Shown: positions 25,482-34,479 of the stretch, piece after piece
How the letters are laid out: each line of letters begins with the position of its first letter
Numbering within the stretch: position 1 is the first letter of the stretch
From: Lachnospiraceae bacterium
GTDB lineage: Bacteria; Bacillota; Clostridia; Lachnospirales; Lachnospiraceae
Assembly (NCBI GenBank): GCA_004558185.1
Contig: SFDP01000024.1
Coordinates: forward strand, 10,616-74,615
Length of the DNA stretch: 64,000 nt
Direction of reading: 5' to 3'
Made by a program: the position numbers and the translations under genes
Notes under the pieces: generated by a model
What the model saw: the letters and a program-made list of their open reading frames with translations, nothing else
Databases searched by the model: none
What the model was told of the DNA's origin: nothing

Positions 25482-25943
25482 TCAGGTGCGACGAATCATT
25501 TTTTTTCCACACATAGGACAGGTAATTTCAATCTTTCCTTTTCCCTTGGGCACACGTATTTTCCGATTACAGCCTTTGCAGCGATATATTTTATGTGTTT
25601 TTCTCATGGAAATTCTGAGCTTCAGAAATTCCAACCTCTGTAAAAACTTACGGTTTTCTTCCCTTCTTTTACATACATCTTTGGAAATTACTCTGAACAG
25701 ACTGTATAATAAGCCAAACCAGGCAAAAATCTGCAGCAGACCTAACCGAAATAAGCCCCCCAGCAAATAGACAAATATGGAGCAGTAAAAAACGGCTGTT
25801 TCCAGCTCATCCCTTCCGTTTCTGCCCATCATAAACTTCTGTATATGCCACTTTATCCTGTTCCACATTTGCTGCTCCTGTTCTGAATAGATTGGTCGCC
25901 GTAAAGCTGCCTCCCGATTCTCTTCCTTATTTAGTTTACCCAT
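25482..25943 (-). CDS. small membrane protein with C-terminal zinc ribbon
   Basis: A 153-residue protein. A charged N-terminus is followed by two hydrophobic segments near residues 50-85, a basic helix, and a zinc ribbon at the C-terminus with CKGC and, 18 residues later, CPMC. The two CxxC pairs around the motif RKIRVPKGKGKIEI are a common design in Lachnospiraceae membrane proteins of unknown function. It stands alone between the glycerol leader and the ABC-F gene and is transcribed from its own upstream region. No function can be given. Confidence 0.7.
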   Translation of the reverse strand: MGKLNKEENREAALRRPIYSEQEQQMWNRIKWHIQKFMMGRNGRDELETAVFYCSIFVYLLGGLFRLGLLQIFAWFGLLYSLFRVISKDVCKRREENRKFLQRLEFLKLRISMRKTHKIYRCKGCNRKIRVPKGKGKIEITCPMCGKKMIRRT

Positions 25944-26075
25944 ATATATGTACTATAACACAACAAAAAGAGAATGCAATAGAGATTATTTTCTTTTAAG
26001 AAAATACAGATATTTTTTAGATAACTGTTCCCATTTTATACCACCTGGAATAATGCCCTGCTATCGATAAAAGTT

Positions 26076-26104
26076 TTGCAGTTCACCTGCTCCTGTGATA
26101 TGAT
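26076..26104 (+). promoter_or_regulatory. probable promoter and leader of the ABC-F gene
   Basis: TTGCAG, 17 bases, TATGAT, 67 bases before the gene start. The short leader holds a GCAAGC-ACA-GCTTGC hairpin and two copies of GCAGTAGTG. ABC-F genes often have regulated leaders, but no attenuator can be drawn here with confidence. Confidence 0.55.
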
Positions 26105-26170
26105 AGCCATTGAATAAGCAGTAGTGCAAGCACAGCTTGCGATATGCAGTAGTGTAGAATGGAGAAACCA

Positions 26171-27727
26171 ATGAGTATACTTAATGTGGAGCATTTAACC
26201 CATGGCTTCGGTGATCGGGCCATCTTTAATGATGTCTCCTTTCGTCTTTTGAAGGGAGAACACATCGGCCTGATCGGTGCCAATGGGGAAGGAAAATCTA
26301 CCTTTATGAATATCATAACGGGAAAGCTGATGCCTGATGAGGGTAAGGTAGAGTGGGCCAAAAATGTCCGGGTAGGTTATCTGGATCAGCATACGGTATT
26401 AAAGCCGGGAATGACCATACGCGAGGCCCTGGCTTCTGCTTTTGACTTTCTTTTTGAGCTGGAAGCCCAGATGAATACCATCTGCGAAAAAATGGGGGAG
26501 GCTTCTGAGCAGGAGCTGGAAGCCTATATGGAAGAATTGGGAACCATTCAGGATTTACTGACCGTTCATGATTTTTATCTGATCGACTCCAAGGTAGAGG
26601 AGGTTGGCCGGGCACTGGGGCTCAGCGACATCGGTCTGGACAAGGAGGTAACTCAGTTAAGCGGCGGCCAGCGAACCAAGGTACTGTTAGGCAAGCTGCT
26701 GTTAGAAAAGCCTGATATTCTTTTGCTGGATGAGCCCACCAACTATCTGGATGCGGAGCATATTGAATGGTTGAAGCGATATTTGAATGAGTATGAGAAT
26801 GCTTTCATTCTGATTTCCCATGATATTCCCTTTTTGAATAGTGTAATCAATTTGATTTATCACATGGATAATCAGGAATTGAACCGTTATGTAGGCGATT
26901 ATGATAAATTCCAGGAGGTATATGCCGCAAAGAAGGCACAGCTTACGGCTGCCTATAACCGACAGCAGAAGGAAATTGCAGATTTAAAGGATTTTGTTGC
27001 CAGAAACAAAGCCCGGGTAGCTACCCGAAACATGGCCATGTCCCGTCAAAAAAAGCTGGATAAAATGGAGGTAATTGAGCTGGCCTCTGAAAAGCCTAAG
27101 CCGGAGTTTCATTTTAAGGAGGCTCGTACCCCGGGGCGGTATATTTTCCGTACTGCCAATCTGGTCATCGGTTACGATGAACCACTTTCCACACCCCTCA
27201 ATCTGGAAATGGAGCGTGGGGAAAAAATTGCACTTATTGGGTCCAACGGAATTGGGAAAACCACCCTGCTGAAATCCATTCTGGGGCTGATTCCTTCTTT
27301 GTCCGGAGACATAGAGCTGGATCATTATCTGAGTATAGGCTATTTTGAGCAGGAGATGGCGGCCGGGATCGAGACCACCTGCATGGAAGAGCTCTGGAAG
27401 GAGTTCCCCGGTTTTACCCAGTATGAGGTACGCTCTGCTCTGGCAAAATGCGGGCTTACGACTAAGCATATTGAAAGTAAGGTAAAGGTATTAAGTGGTG
27501 GCGAGCAGGCCAAGGTAAGGCTGTGTAAGCTGATCAATCGGGAAACCAATGTACTTTTGCTGGATGAGCCCACTAATCATCTGGATGTGGATGCCAAGGA
27601 GGAACTGCAGCGGGCATTAAAGTGCTACAAAGGAAGTATTCTGATGGTTTGCCATGAACCGGAATTTTACGAAGGCTGGGCTACCAGAGTTCTGGACTGC
27701 AGCCAGTGGACCACGAAGATATTCTGA
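26171..27727 (+). CDS. ABC-F family ATPase
   Basis: A 518-residue cytoplasmic protein with two ABC ATPase domains and no membrane segment. Walker A motifs are GANGEGKST and GSNGIGKTT. Signature motifs are LSGGQRTK and LSGGEQAK. Walker B sequences are ILLLDEPTNYLD and VLLLDEPTNHLD. A charged helical linker separates the domains. ABC-F proteins act on the ribosome as translation factors or antibiotic-protection proteins. This one looks like a housekeeping subfamily of YbiT/Uup type, but the subfamily cannot be fixed by eye. Start at 26171, after GGAG. A longer start at 26159 has no site. Confidence 0.88.
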   Translation: MSILNVEHLTHGFGDRAIFNDVSFRLLKGEHIGLIGANGEGKSTFMNIITGKLMPDEGKVEWAKNVRVGYLDQHTVLKPGMTIREALASAFDFLFELEAQMNTICEKMGEASEQELEAYMEELGTIQDLLTVHDFYLIDSKVEEVGRALGLSDIGLDKEVTQLSGGQRTKVLLGKLLLEKPDILLLDEPTNYLDAEHIEWLKRYLNEYENAFILISHDIPFLNSVINLIYHMDNQELNRYVGDYDKFQEVYAAKKAQLTAAYNRQQKEIADLKDFVARNKARVATRNMAMSRQKKLDKMEVIELASEKPKPEFHFKEARTPGRYIFRTANLVIGYDEPLSTPLNLEMERGEKIALIGSNGIGKTTLLKSILGLIPSLSGDIELDHYLSIGYFEQEMAAGIETTCMEELWKEFPGFTQYEVRSALAKCGLTTKHIESKVKVLSGGEQAKVRLCKLINRETNVLLLDEPTNHLDVDAKEELQRALKCYKGSILMVCHEPEFYEGWATRVLDCSQWTTKIF

Positions 27728-27776
27728 TTTTAATTGATTTATCATCAAAAAAGAGATACATAGGAGCAATATTGTT

Positions 27777-27824
27777 AAAAAAGAATTCCTGACCATTGTT
27801 ATAGATGGACAGGAATTCTTTTTT
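27777..27824. terminator. bidirectional terminator between convergent genes
   Basis: A long stem (AAAAAAGAATTCCTG and CCAT paired with ATGG and CAGGAATTCTTTTTT, with one A-A mismatch) and a nine-base loop, ending in T-runs on both strands. It separates the ABC-F gene from the 5'-nucleotidase gene. Confidence 0.9.
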
Positions 27825-27865
27825 ATACTAAGCAGATTACATTGGCTATCTGACAACCCCTTTTC

Positions 27866-29884
27866 TTAGTCTTTCTTCTGTTTTTTCCGTACAATAACCA
27901 CTACTGCAATAAGAGCGATGATAACTACAAGAACCACGATGGCCGTTAAATTATTGGATTCTTCTGCCACCTCTGCTTTCGTTCCCTCTTCAGCTTCCAC
28001 ATTCTCTGCTTCTTCTGTTCCCGACATAGCTTCTGTTTCTTCTGCACGCTGTGCAGCTTCCATAAGGATTCTTCCTGAACCATCGGTTGTGCTGTAATTC
28101 AGAAGAAGACCCGGATATTTTTCCAAAAGAGGAGAATTTGTTCCTTCTATCACACCACCTTCAAAGGCCTGTATATAGTTGGCAAGCACCATATAATCCT
28201 CCATGACATAATCCAGAACATTTACTGCATCATAAAACATATTGAAGCCATCACCCAGATCACGAAGGGTATAATTATAACCTGCCAGATTATATTTTGC
28301 AGTCAAGTCCAGGTCTTCATAGGCATTGGTTTCCTTGTTGTATACCTTTACATTATGTACGCGATACCCTCCCGTAGGGCTGCCAATCCATACTCCCTTG
28401 TCATCCTGCTGTGTAGATTCAGGCCACTGAGTATCTATGGAGTAAGTGATTCCGGATACCTGTAAAAATCCTCCGGATTCCTCTCCTGTTCCTGCTACCC
28501 GAGCTCCCCATTCCAGAGCATCTAAAAGCTGCTGTCCACTTACGGTTTGTAGACATGCCACATTACCAAAGGTATGAATATCCTTACATACTTTATAAGA
28601 AATATCTCCCGAAATGGCTTTATTTCGAATTCCCCCGCCATTCATTACGGCCACATCTACATCCATATCCATGCTGTCAAACAGATAGTAGAGTGCATCT
28701 GCACAGAAGTCTCCCGTATTCGTTTCCTGAGAGCGTACCAGTCTGGTTTCTCCATCATAATTATCAAAGGTCAGTTTCGCAGAACCGATTACCGTACCCA
28801 GCTTAGCATCAATTTCAGCCAGCCATGCAGCCTTCAGCTCCTGTACCTTTTTGTCTGCCTCATAGCCTAAGCCGGGTGCCAGTCGGGAAGAAAGTTCGTA
28901 TCCTACAATTTCTGTTTCAGGTTTTCCATCATCATCAAGCACAGGTTCACCATTTTCGTCAACTACATCCTGTAAAATCTCAGATGCCTCAAGCAGCTCT
29001 GTAGAAATCTCACCGCTATCCCCATCAATTACCATTAAACCGATGGCATTAAAATAATAACCGGTCTGGGTAAGGAGAACCTCCTGCCCTTCCTTATCCT
29101 TTACCAATTTACCTTCTACCGTGCTATGGGAATGTCCATCAATAAACGCATCCAGGCCGGAAAGACCGGATATGGTCTCTTCACTTGTCCAGGGCTTTGA
29201 TGAAGGGTCGTCTCCCAGATGCCCCAGAGCAATTACCTTCGTTGCCCCCTCTGCTTTTGCCTCATCAATAGCCTTCTGTATATCCTGTTTAAGTGCTTCT
29301 CCTGTATCACCTGCACTTATACCATAAATGTAATTTCCAACCTCATCCTGAAAGTAGGCCGGTGTAGACTTGGTAAAGGATTCCGGTGTGGTAATTCCCA
29401 CAATGGCTACCGTTTCCTCCCCACAGGAAAAGAGCACATAACTGTCCAGTACATTTTTCCCTCTGACTCCATTTTCCTCCTCATAAAAATTGCAGGATAC
29501 ATAAGGGAATTCTGCCCATTCCACAGCATTCATACAGCCGTTCATTCCATAATCAAACTCATGGTTTCCCAGCGTAGCTAAATCATAGCCTGCGGCATTC
29601 ATTAAAGAGATAACCGTTTTCCCCTTATCCATAGAACCATAAGCAGTACCCTGAATATGATCTCCTGCATCCACCAGCAAAACGTGTCCATACTCCTTTT
29701 CAAGCTGAGCTTTCAAAGAAGCAATAACGTCATAACTAAGCGGATTATCAATGTAAGTATGTACATCATTGGTATAGAGGATTGCAATATCATTCGCAGT
29801 CCCTGCTTCGGCTGCTATAGTATCCACTGTATAAAAAGAGCACACCATGATTATCGCAATTAAAAATGCTGCTATTTTTTTCAT
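27866..29884 (-). CDS. surface-anchored 5'-nucleotidase/metallophosphatase
   Basis: A 672-residue exported protein. A signal peptide of about 25 residues is followed by a metallophosphatase domain with the metal-binding motifs ILYTNDVHTY, LLVDAGDHIQG and LGNHEFDYG. A 5'-nucleotidase C-terminal domain follows (with VAVMNGGGIRNKAISGD). A low-complexity acidic spacer rich in Glu and Ala leads to a C-terminal membrane helix with RKKQKKD at the end. It would dephosphorylate extracellular nucleotides at the cell surface. The deo and nucleoside uptake genes upstream make a nucleotide-scavenging role likely. Start at the ATG at 29884, preceded by AGGAG. Confidence 0.88.
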   Translation of the reverse strand: MKKIAAFLIAIIMVCSFYTVDTIAAEAGTANDIAILYTNDVHTYIDNPLSYDVIASLKAQLEKEYGHVLLVDAGDHIQGTAYGSMDKGKTVISLMNAAGYDLATLGNHEFDYGMNGCMNAVEWAEFPYVSCNFYEEENGVRGKNVLDSYVLFSCGEETVAIVGITTPESFTKSTPAYFQDEVGNYIYGISAGDTGEALKQDIQKAIDEAKAEGATKVIALGHLGDDPSSKPWTSEETISGLSGLDAFIDGHSHSTVEGKLVKDKEGQEVLLTQTGYYFNAIGLMVIDGDSGEISTELLEASEILQDVVDENGEPVLDDDGKPETEIVGYELSSRLAPGLGYEADKKVQELKAAWLAEIDAKLGTVIGSAKLTFDNYDGETRLVRSQETNTGDFCADALYYLFDSMDMDVDVAVMNGGGIRNKAISGDISYKVCKDIHTFGNVACLQTVSGQQLLDALEWGARVAGTGEESGGFLQVSGITYSIDTQWPESTQQDDKGVWIGSPTGGYRVHNVKVYNKETNAYEDLDLTAKYNLAGYNYTLRDLGDGFNMFYDAVNVLDYVMEDYMVLANYIQAFEGGVIEGTNSPLLEKYPGLLLNYSTTDGSGRILMEAAQRAEETEAMSGTEEAENVEAEEGTKAEVAEESNNLTAIVVLVVIIALIAVVVIVRKKQKKD

Positions 29885-30067
29885 CCGTATTAATCTCCTT
29901 TCTCTATTTGACTGATTCATATATAATGATACCAGGGTCAAAAGCCCCTAACTATGATACCTAGTGTAACGGTTTCTAAATAACTGCACTATTCACGCAG
30001 TATATTTTTCTGAGAGTGCAGGGCAAAAAACGTAGGCGTAGCGGGCTACGCTGAGGATTACTAGTAT

Positions 30068-30115
30068 AAAAGGAGTATCATATATCTCGCTCTTCAAATC
30101 CTATGATACTCCTTT
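30068..30115 (-). terminator. terminator after deoB
   Basis: AAAGGAGTATCATA pairs with TATGATACTCCTTT across a 19-base loop, and on the minus strand the stem is followed by a short T-run. It closes the deoD-deoC-deoB transcript 30 bases after the deoB stop. A second small hairpin (AGCGTAGC / GCTACGCC at 30035-30052) lies beyond it and is unexplained. Confidence 0.8.
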
Positions 30116-30144
30116 ACTGCTCAATCAGATACTATGGACATGAC

Positions 30145-31335
30145 TTAATCCAGAGCTTCTAAAATCGAATTTCCAATCGTTCCTTCCGGCATTTTTACCC
30201 CAAAGTTATCAGCAATCGTCGCTCCTATAACGGCGAAGCTGTCCGTTTCCGAAAGCTGTCCGCAGCCCTTAAGGGATTTGGAATAGGCCAGGAAAGGTAC
30301 CTTCTCTCTGGTATGATCGGTTCCGGTGTAGGTGGGGTCGTTTCCATGATCCGCACTGATGATTAAAAGATCATCTTCCCTTAACGCTCCCAGGAAGTCT
30401 CCCAGCTTCTCATCGAACTTTTCAATCTCTTTTGCATAGCCTTCAGGGTTTCTTCTATGTCCCCAAAGGGCATCAAAGTCTACCAGATTAACGAAGCAAA
30501 GACCGGTAAAATCTTTTCCTGCTATTTCAATGGTCTGCTCCATACCATGTACGGAGGACTGTGATTTATAAGCCTCAGTGATTCCCTCTCCATCAAAAAT
30601 ATCTTTGATTTTTCCTACAGAGATCACATCGAAGCCATTCTCTTTCAGGGCATCCATTGCGGTTTTCCCAAAAGGCTTGAGGGCATAATCGTGGCGATTG
30701 CTGGTTCGCCTAAACTCCCCTTTTTTCTTGCCCACATAGGGTCTTGCAATGACACGGCCAACCTTCCATTCATCCTTCATGGTGATTTCTCTTGCGATTT
30801 CGCAGCAGCGGTATAATTCCTCAAGTCCAAAGGTTTCCTCATTTCCGCATATCTGCAGGACAGAATCCGCAGAGGTATATACAATCATATGACCGGTAGC
30901 GATTTCTTCCTCTGCCAGCTCATCCAGAATTTCGGTTCCGCTGGCACTCTTGTTGCCGATAACAGTCCTTCCTGTTCTTTCCTCCAGTTCCCTGATCAGC
31001 TCCGGGGGAAAACCGGTATCGGTAAAGGTCTGAAAGGGAGTGGTAACCTCCAGTCCCATCATCTCCCAGTGACCGGTCATGGTATCCTTTCCCTTACTCT
31101 TCTCCTTCATCTTCGTGTAATAGCCCAGGGGCTTATCCACTGCTGCCACCTGCTTTAAGGGAATGATATTGGCCAGCCCCAGCTTCTGCAGGTTGGGAAT
31201 GACCAGATTTTCTACCGCTTCGGAAATATGACCCAGAGTATTTACTCCCACATCTCCAAAATCTGCAGAATCGGGCATTTCACCCACCCCCAGGGAATCT
31301 ACTACAACAACAAAAATACGATTAAATTTTGGCAT
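30145..31335 (-). CDS. deoB: phosphopentomutase
   Basis: A 396-residue alkaline-phosphatase-superfamily enzyme that interconverts (deoxy)ribose-1-phosphate and 5-phosphate. Metal-binding and active-site motifs are visible: VVDSLGVGEMPDSADF at the N-terminus, GKDTMTGHWEMMG with the active-site Thr near residue 86, and LIISADHGNDPTYTGTDHTRE near the C-terminus. Length is typical. It is the last gene of the deo cluster and links the nucleoside phosphorylases to DeoC and the pentose phosphate pathway. It follows deoC by 28 bases. Confidence 0.96.
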   Translation of the reverse strand: MPKFNRIFVVVVDSLGVGEMPDSADFGDVGVNTLGHISEAVENLVIPNLQKLGLANIIPLKQVAAVDKPLGYYTKMKEKSKGKDTMTGHWEMMGLEVTTPFQTFTDTGFPPELIRELEERTGRTVIGNKSASGTEILDELAEEEIATGHMIVYTSADSVLQICGNEETFGLEELYRCCEIAREITMKDEWKVGRVIARPYVGKKKGEFRRTSNRHDYALKPFGKTAMDALKENGFDVISVGKIKDIFDGEGITEAYKSQSSVHGMEQTIEIAGKDFTGLCFVNLVDFDALWGHRRNPEGYAKEIEKFDEKLGDFLGALREDDLLIISADHGNDPTYTGTDHTREKVPFLAYSKSLKGCGQLSETDSFAVIGATIADNFGVKMPEGTIGNSILEALD

Positions 31336-31363
31336 AACACCGATTACCTTTCTAAAATCTTAT

Positions 31364-32032
31364 CTAATACCCATTCGCTTCCTCATTCTTCATGAGCTTA
31401 ATAATCCGGCTGGTTCCCAGGCGGTCTGCTCCCAGTTCAAGAAATTTTTCTGCATCCTCTAATGAAGCTATTCCACCTGCTGCTTTAATCTTTACCCCCG
31501 CACCGACATGAGCAGCAAAAAGCTCAATATCCTTAAAGGTTGCTCCTGCAGTGGAAAATCCGGTTGAGGTTTTAATGTAGTCGGCACCTGCTGCAGTCAC
31601 AATTTCGCACATCTTCACCTTCTCTGCTTCATCCAGCAGACAGGTTTCAATGATGACCTTTAATAGATTATCTCCACAGGCTTTTTTTAACAGCCGGATT
31701 TCCTCCTCAATCAAATCATATTTTTTGTCCTTCAGCCAGCCTATATTGATAACCATATCAATTTCTTTGGCGCCGTTGGCAAGAGCATCCTTCGTCTCAA
31801 ACTCCTTTACCGCCGTAGTCATATAGCCATTGGGGAAGCCAATAACCGTACATACGGTCATCCTGTCCTGTACATACTCCTTGGCCTGTTTAACAAAGCT
31901 GGGTGGAATACATATGCTTGCAGTCCCATAGGCAATGGCATCATCGCAAATCTGTTTGATTTCCTCCCAGGTAGCCGTCTGGGTAAGCAGAGTATGATCC
32001 ACGTGCTTTACTATCTCTTTCTTATCCATCAT
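31364..32032 (-). CDS. deoC: deoxyribose-phosphate aldolase
   Basis: A 222-residue class I aldolase that splits 2-deoxyribose-5-phosphate to acetaldehyde and glyceraldehyde-3-phosphate. The Schiff-base Lys lies in ADYIKTSTGFSTAGAT, and the second conserved Lys in VKIKAAGGIASLEDA. The first two codons are both ATG. The second is better spaced from GGAGG. It lies nine bases after deoD, so the three deo genes form one operon. Confidence 0.96.
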   Translation of the reverse strand: MMDKKEIVKHVDHTLLTQTATWEEIKQICDDAIAYGTASICIPPSFVKQAKEYVQDRMTVCTVIGFPNGYMTTAVKEFETKDALANGAKEIDMVINIGWLKDKKYDLIEEEIRLLKKACGDNLLKVIIETCLLDEAEKVKMCEIVTAAGADYIKTSTGFSTAGATFKDIELFAAHVGAGVKIKAAGGIASLEDAEKFLELGADRLGTSRIIKLMKNEEANGY

Positions 32033-32041
32033 AATCCCTCC

Positions 32042-32749
32042 TTACGCCAGTTCCAACGCAACTTCCATCATTTTTCCAAAGCCGATCTGACGTTCCTCGG
32101 CACTTAGGGCTTCATCACGATAAATATGATCAGAGACAGTGAGTATACAGAGCGCTTTCTTTCCGGCCTTTGCCGCATTCATGTAAAGAGCCGCTGCTTC
32201 CATCTCCACTGCCAATACTCCCATGCTTCTCCACAAATCATTGGCATTTTTATTAGCATTATAAAAAACGTCTGAGGAAAGTACATTACCCACAACTACC
32301 TTTGTTCCCTGTGCCTTGGCAACATCTACAGCCTTTCTTAACAGACCGTAATCTGCAATGGGCGCATAGGTCCCCGGCAGTCCATACTGCTCAGCAAAGC
32401 GGGAATCTGTACAGGCTCCCATCCCGATAATTACATCCATGACATTTACCTCATCCTGCAGCGCACCGGCAGAACCGATTCGAATAATCTGTTCGACTCC
32501 ATAGAAATTGAATAATTCGTAGGAGTAAATACCAATGGATGGCATTCCCATGCCGCCTCCCATTACGGAGATCTCTCTTCCTTTATAGGTTCCGGTAAAC
32601 CCCAGCATATTTCTTACCGAAGTAACCTGCCTGGCATTTTCCAGATAGGTTTCCGCAATATATTTTGCCCGCAAAGGGTCTCCCGGCATTAATACTGTTT
32701 TTGCAAAATCACCTTCTTTTGCTGCGATATGTGGTGTAGGTATTGACAT
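32042..32749 (-). CDS. deoD: purine nucleoside phosphorylase, DeoD type
   Basis: A 235-residue hexameric-type nucleoside phosphorylase. Visible are the start MSIPTPHIAAKEGDFAKTVL, the phosphate-site motif MPGDPLRAKYIAETYL, IIRIGSAGALQ and the active-site VEMEAAALY. It releases the base from purine (deoxy)nucleosides. Start at the ATG at 32749, seven bases after AGGAGG. The frame extends nine codons further, but that is leader. Its upstream region is occupied by the intergenic repeat at 32787-32929, so transcription must pass through or start in the repeat. Confidence 0.95.
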   Translation of the reverse strand: MSIPTPHIAAKEGDFAKTVLMPGDPLRAKYIAETYLENARQVTSVRNMLGFTGTYKGREISVMGGGMGMPSIGIYSYELFNFYGVEQIIRIGSAGALQDEVNVMDVIIGMGACTDSRFAEQYGLPGTYAPIADYGLLRKAVDVAKAQGTKVVVGNVLSSDVFYNANKNANDLWRSMGVLAVEMEAAALYMNAAKAGKKALCILTVSDHIYRDEALSAEERQIGFGKMMEVALELA

Positions 32750-32786
32750 AACGAATCCTCCTATACATTCTTCCATATTATTTTCT

Positions 32787-32929
32787 GTAATTATTCAGAA
32801 CCCCATTCGCAAAATCGCTGCTTGGCAGCTTTTCTTTTGCTCATGTGGCTACTTCGCCATATAAATTTACGATTCTGTTTGAATGCAAGCATTCACAGAA
32901 TGTAAATTTGCATGGCCCTGAATAGTTAC
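32787..32929. repeat. intergenic repeat, copy A, with terminal inverted repeats
   Basis: A 143-bp element with ends GTAATTATTCAGAACC and GGCCCTGAATAGTTAC, which are inverted copies of each other. The first 80 bp are nearly identical to copy B at 42986-43138. The middle differs in sequence but forms a long hairpin at 32863-32909 in which AAATTTAC, ATTCTGT and GAATGC pair with GCATTC, ACAGAAT and GTAAATTT around an AA loop. It lies between the YczE-like gene and deoD, and supplies the stop codon of the former. Confidence 0.85.
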
Positions 32930-33537
32930 ATTTTTCTTAATAGTCCTGCAAAATACTGGATACAGGGACCTGCCGTCAGAGCCGTAACTATAGTTACCAT
33001 TCCTGCCCTTCCACCTAACGACCAGCCAAGAATAATCATGACAAAGTCAAAAATCATTTTCACCGTTCGAAACTCTTTCCCGGTTTTTTCGGCAAGAAGC
33101 AGAACCACTCCCGTAAAAGGGTCTACCCCGATATCCATCGTAATGAACATAGCCACCCCAAGATAGAGCAGAAAACAGCCTGCAGCGGAAAAAGCGATCT
33201 GTGTTCCCGGCCCCTCTGCCTTCACCAGTATTTCATATAGTTTATTTCCAATATTAATACACATCCCGTAGGGAACAAAATAAACCAGAGTTCCCACACT
33301 GACGTATTTTCTTCCGGCAAAAAGCAGCAAAACAAGAATACCGCCGTTTACCGCATTGGATACCCAGCCAAGCTGCGACTGGCTCAGTCCAAAAAACACA
33401 CGAATCCCGTCATAAACGATGCCCACCGAATCGTTGCCAAGACCTGTGCAATTATTAAAGGCCACTCCGATCCCAATCAGAAGAACTCCTACCAGAGCTG
33501 CCAGAATGGCGGAAAAAGAAATTTTTCCTTCTTCCAT
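32926..33537 (-). CDS. YczE/YitT-like integral membrane protein
   Basis: A 203-residue protein with five or six membrane helices. The motif VAMFITMDIGVDPFTGVVLLLAEKTGKEFRTVKMIFD, in residues about 127-163, is like that of the YczE/YyaS family, whose function is unknown. It lies directly after the nucleoside ABC permease genes (nine bases) and before deoD, so a transport-related role is possible but unproven. Its TAA stop lies inside the terminal repeat of copy A. The native C-terminus may have been altered by that insertion. The last residues GLLRKM are basic and look like an acceptable end. Confidence 0.75.
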   Translation of the reverse strand: MEEGKISFSAILAALVGVLLIGIGVAFNNCTGLGNDSVGIVYDGIRVFFGLSQSQLGWVSNAVNGGILVLLLFAGRKYVSVGTLVYFVPYGMCINIGNKLYEILVKAEGPGTQIAFSAAGCFLLYLGVAMFITMDIGVDPFTGVVLLLAEKTGKEFRTVKMIFDFVMIILGWSLGGRAGMVTIVTALTAGPCIQYFAGLLRKM

Positions 33538-33546
33538 TGTATTCCT

Positions 33547-34479
33547 TTATTTGGACCTTTCAAAAATTTTTCCGTTTGCCGCAGGAGTATGTCCTTTACC
33601 TACAAACAGAATTAGCGCTGCCAACGTGACAAGATAAGGAAGCATGGAAATCAGGTTTGGTGAGATAACGTTGGACATACTGATAATTGATTTTACCCCG
33701 CTGCAGAAGCCAAAAAGCAGACAGGCCTTCATGGCTCCTCCGGGAGAGAACTTTCCGAAGATTACGGCTGCAATGGCAATAAAGCCCTGCCCTACAATCA
33801 CGCTGGGTCTAAACTGATTAATGGTTGCCAGGGTAACGAAGGCTCCCCCCAACCCTGCCATAAAGCCGGACAGGATCACACAGATATAGCGTACCAGATA
33901 CACATTGATCCCCAGAGATTCACAGGCCTCGGGGTGTTCCCCTACCGCACGTAAATGGGTACCGAATTTGGTTTTGTAAAAGACAAACGATGCAATAGCT
34001 GCAAAAACAAAAACCAGATAAGCTACTGTATATACATTCAATACATTACCTAAAAAGGAACCGGCTTCAAAAAAGCCTTCGAACATTTTGGGCAGCTTAT
34101 TGGCCGAATTTAACGGCGGTGTATCCGATGAGCTGAAGATTGCTTTAGACAAAAACAATGCAAGCCCCGGACCGATGAAATTGATTGCCGTACCGGCAAT
34201 GGTCTGGTCTGCATGAAACTGAATACAGACAATCGCATGAATCACAGCCAGTAACGCACCGGCCAGACCACCCAGAAGCCAGGCCACCCAGCCGTTTCCC
34301 ACCACAAGTCCGGTTGCAGCACCTACGAAGGCACCAATGGTCATCATTCCTTCAATTCCCAGATTAACCACACCGCTTCGCTCAGAAAAGCAGGAGCCAA
34401 GAGCAGCCAATAATAAGGGTGGGGTTGCTACCAGTGTAGCATTAATTAAAAGACCTAAATTGCTGACCAATCCATCCAT
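33547..34479 (-). CDS. nucleoside ABC transporter permease (second)
   Basis: A 310-residue permease with about eight hydrophobic helices. It belongs to the BmpC/YufQ-like branch of the branched-chain-type permeases, shown by GSCFSERSGVVNLGIEGMM near the N-terminus and LRAVGEHPEACESLGINV in the coupling loop. It is paired with the permease encoded just upstream (the genes abut) and with the ATPase and BMP lipoprotein. The set imports nucleosides in characterised Firmicutes. A strong AGGAGG precedes the start. Confidence 0.88.
   Translation of the reverse strand: MDGLVSNLGLLINATLVATPPLLLAALGSCFSERSGVVNLGIEGMMTIGAFVGAATGLVVGNGWVAWLLGGLAGALLAVIHAIVCIQFHADQTIAGTAINFIGPGLALFLSKAIFSSSDTPPLNSANKLPKMFEGFFEAGSFLGNVLNVYTVAYLVFVFAAIASFVFYKTKFGTHLRAVGEHPEACESLGINVYLVRYICVILSGFMAGLGGAFVTLATINQFRPSVIVGQGFIAIAAVIFGKFSPGGAMKACLLFGFCSGVKSIISMSNVISPNLISMLPYLVTLAALILFVGKGHTPAANGKIFERSK

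Noticed and set aside
30035..30052. Small perfect hairpin AGCGTAGC/GCTACGCC
   Set aside because: Two-base loop, no U-run and no neighbouring motif; no function can be argued.
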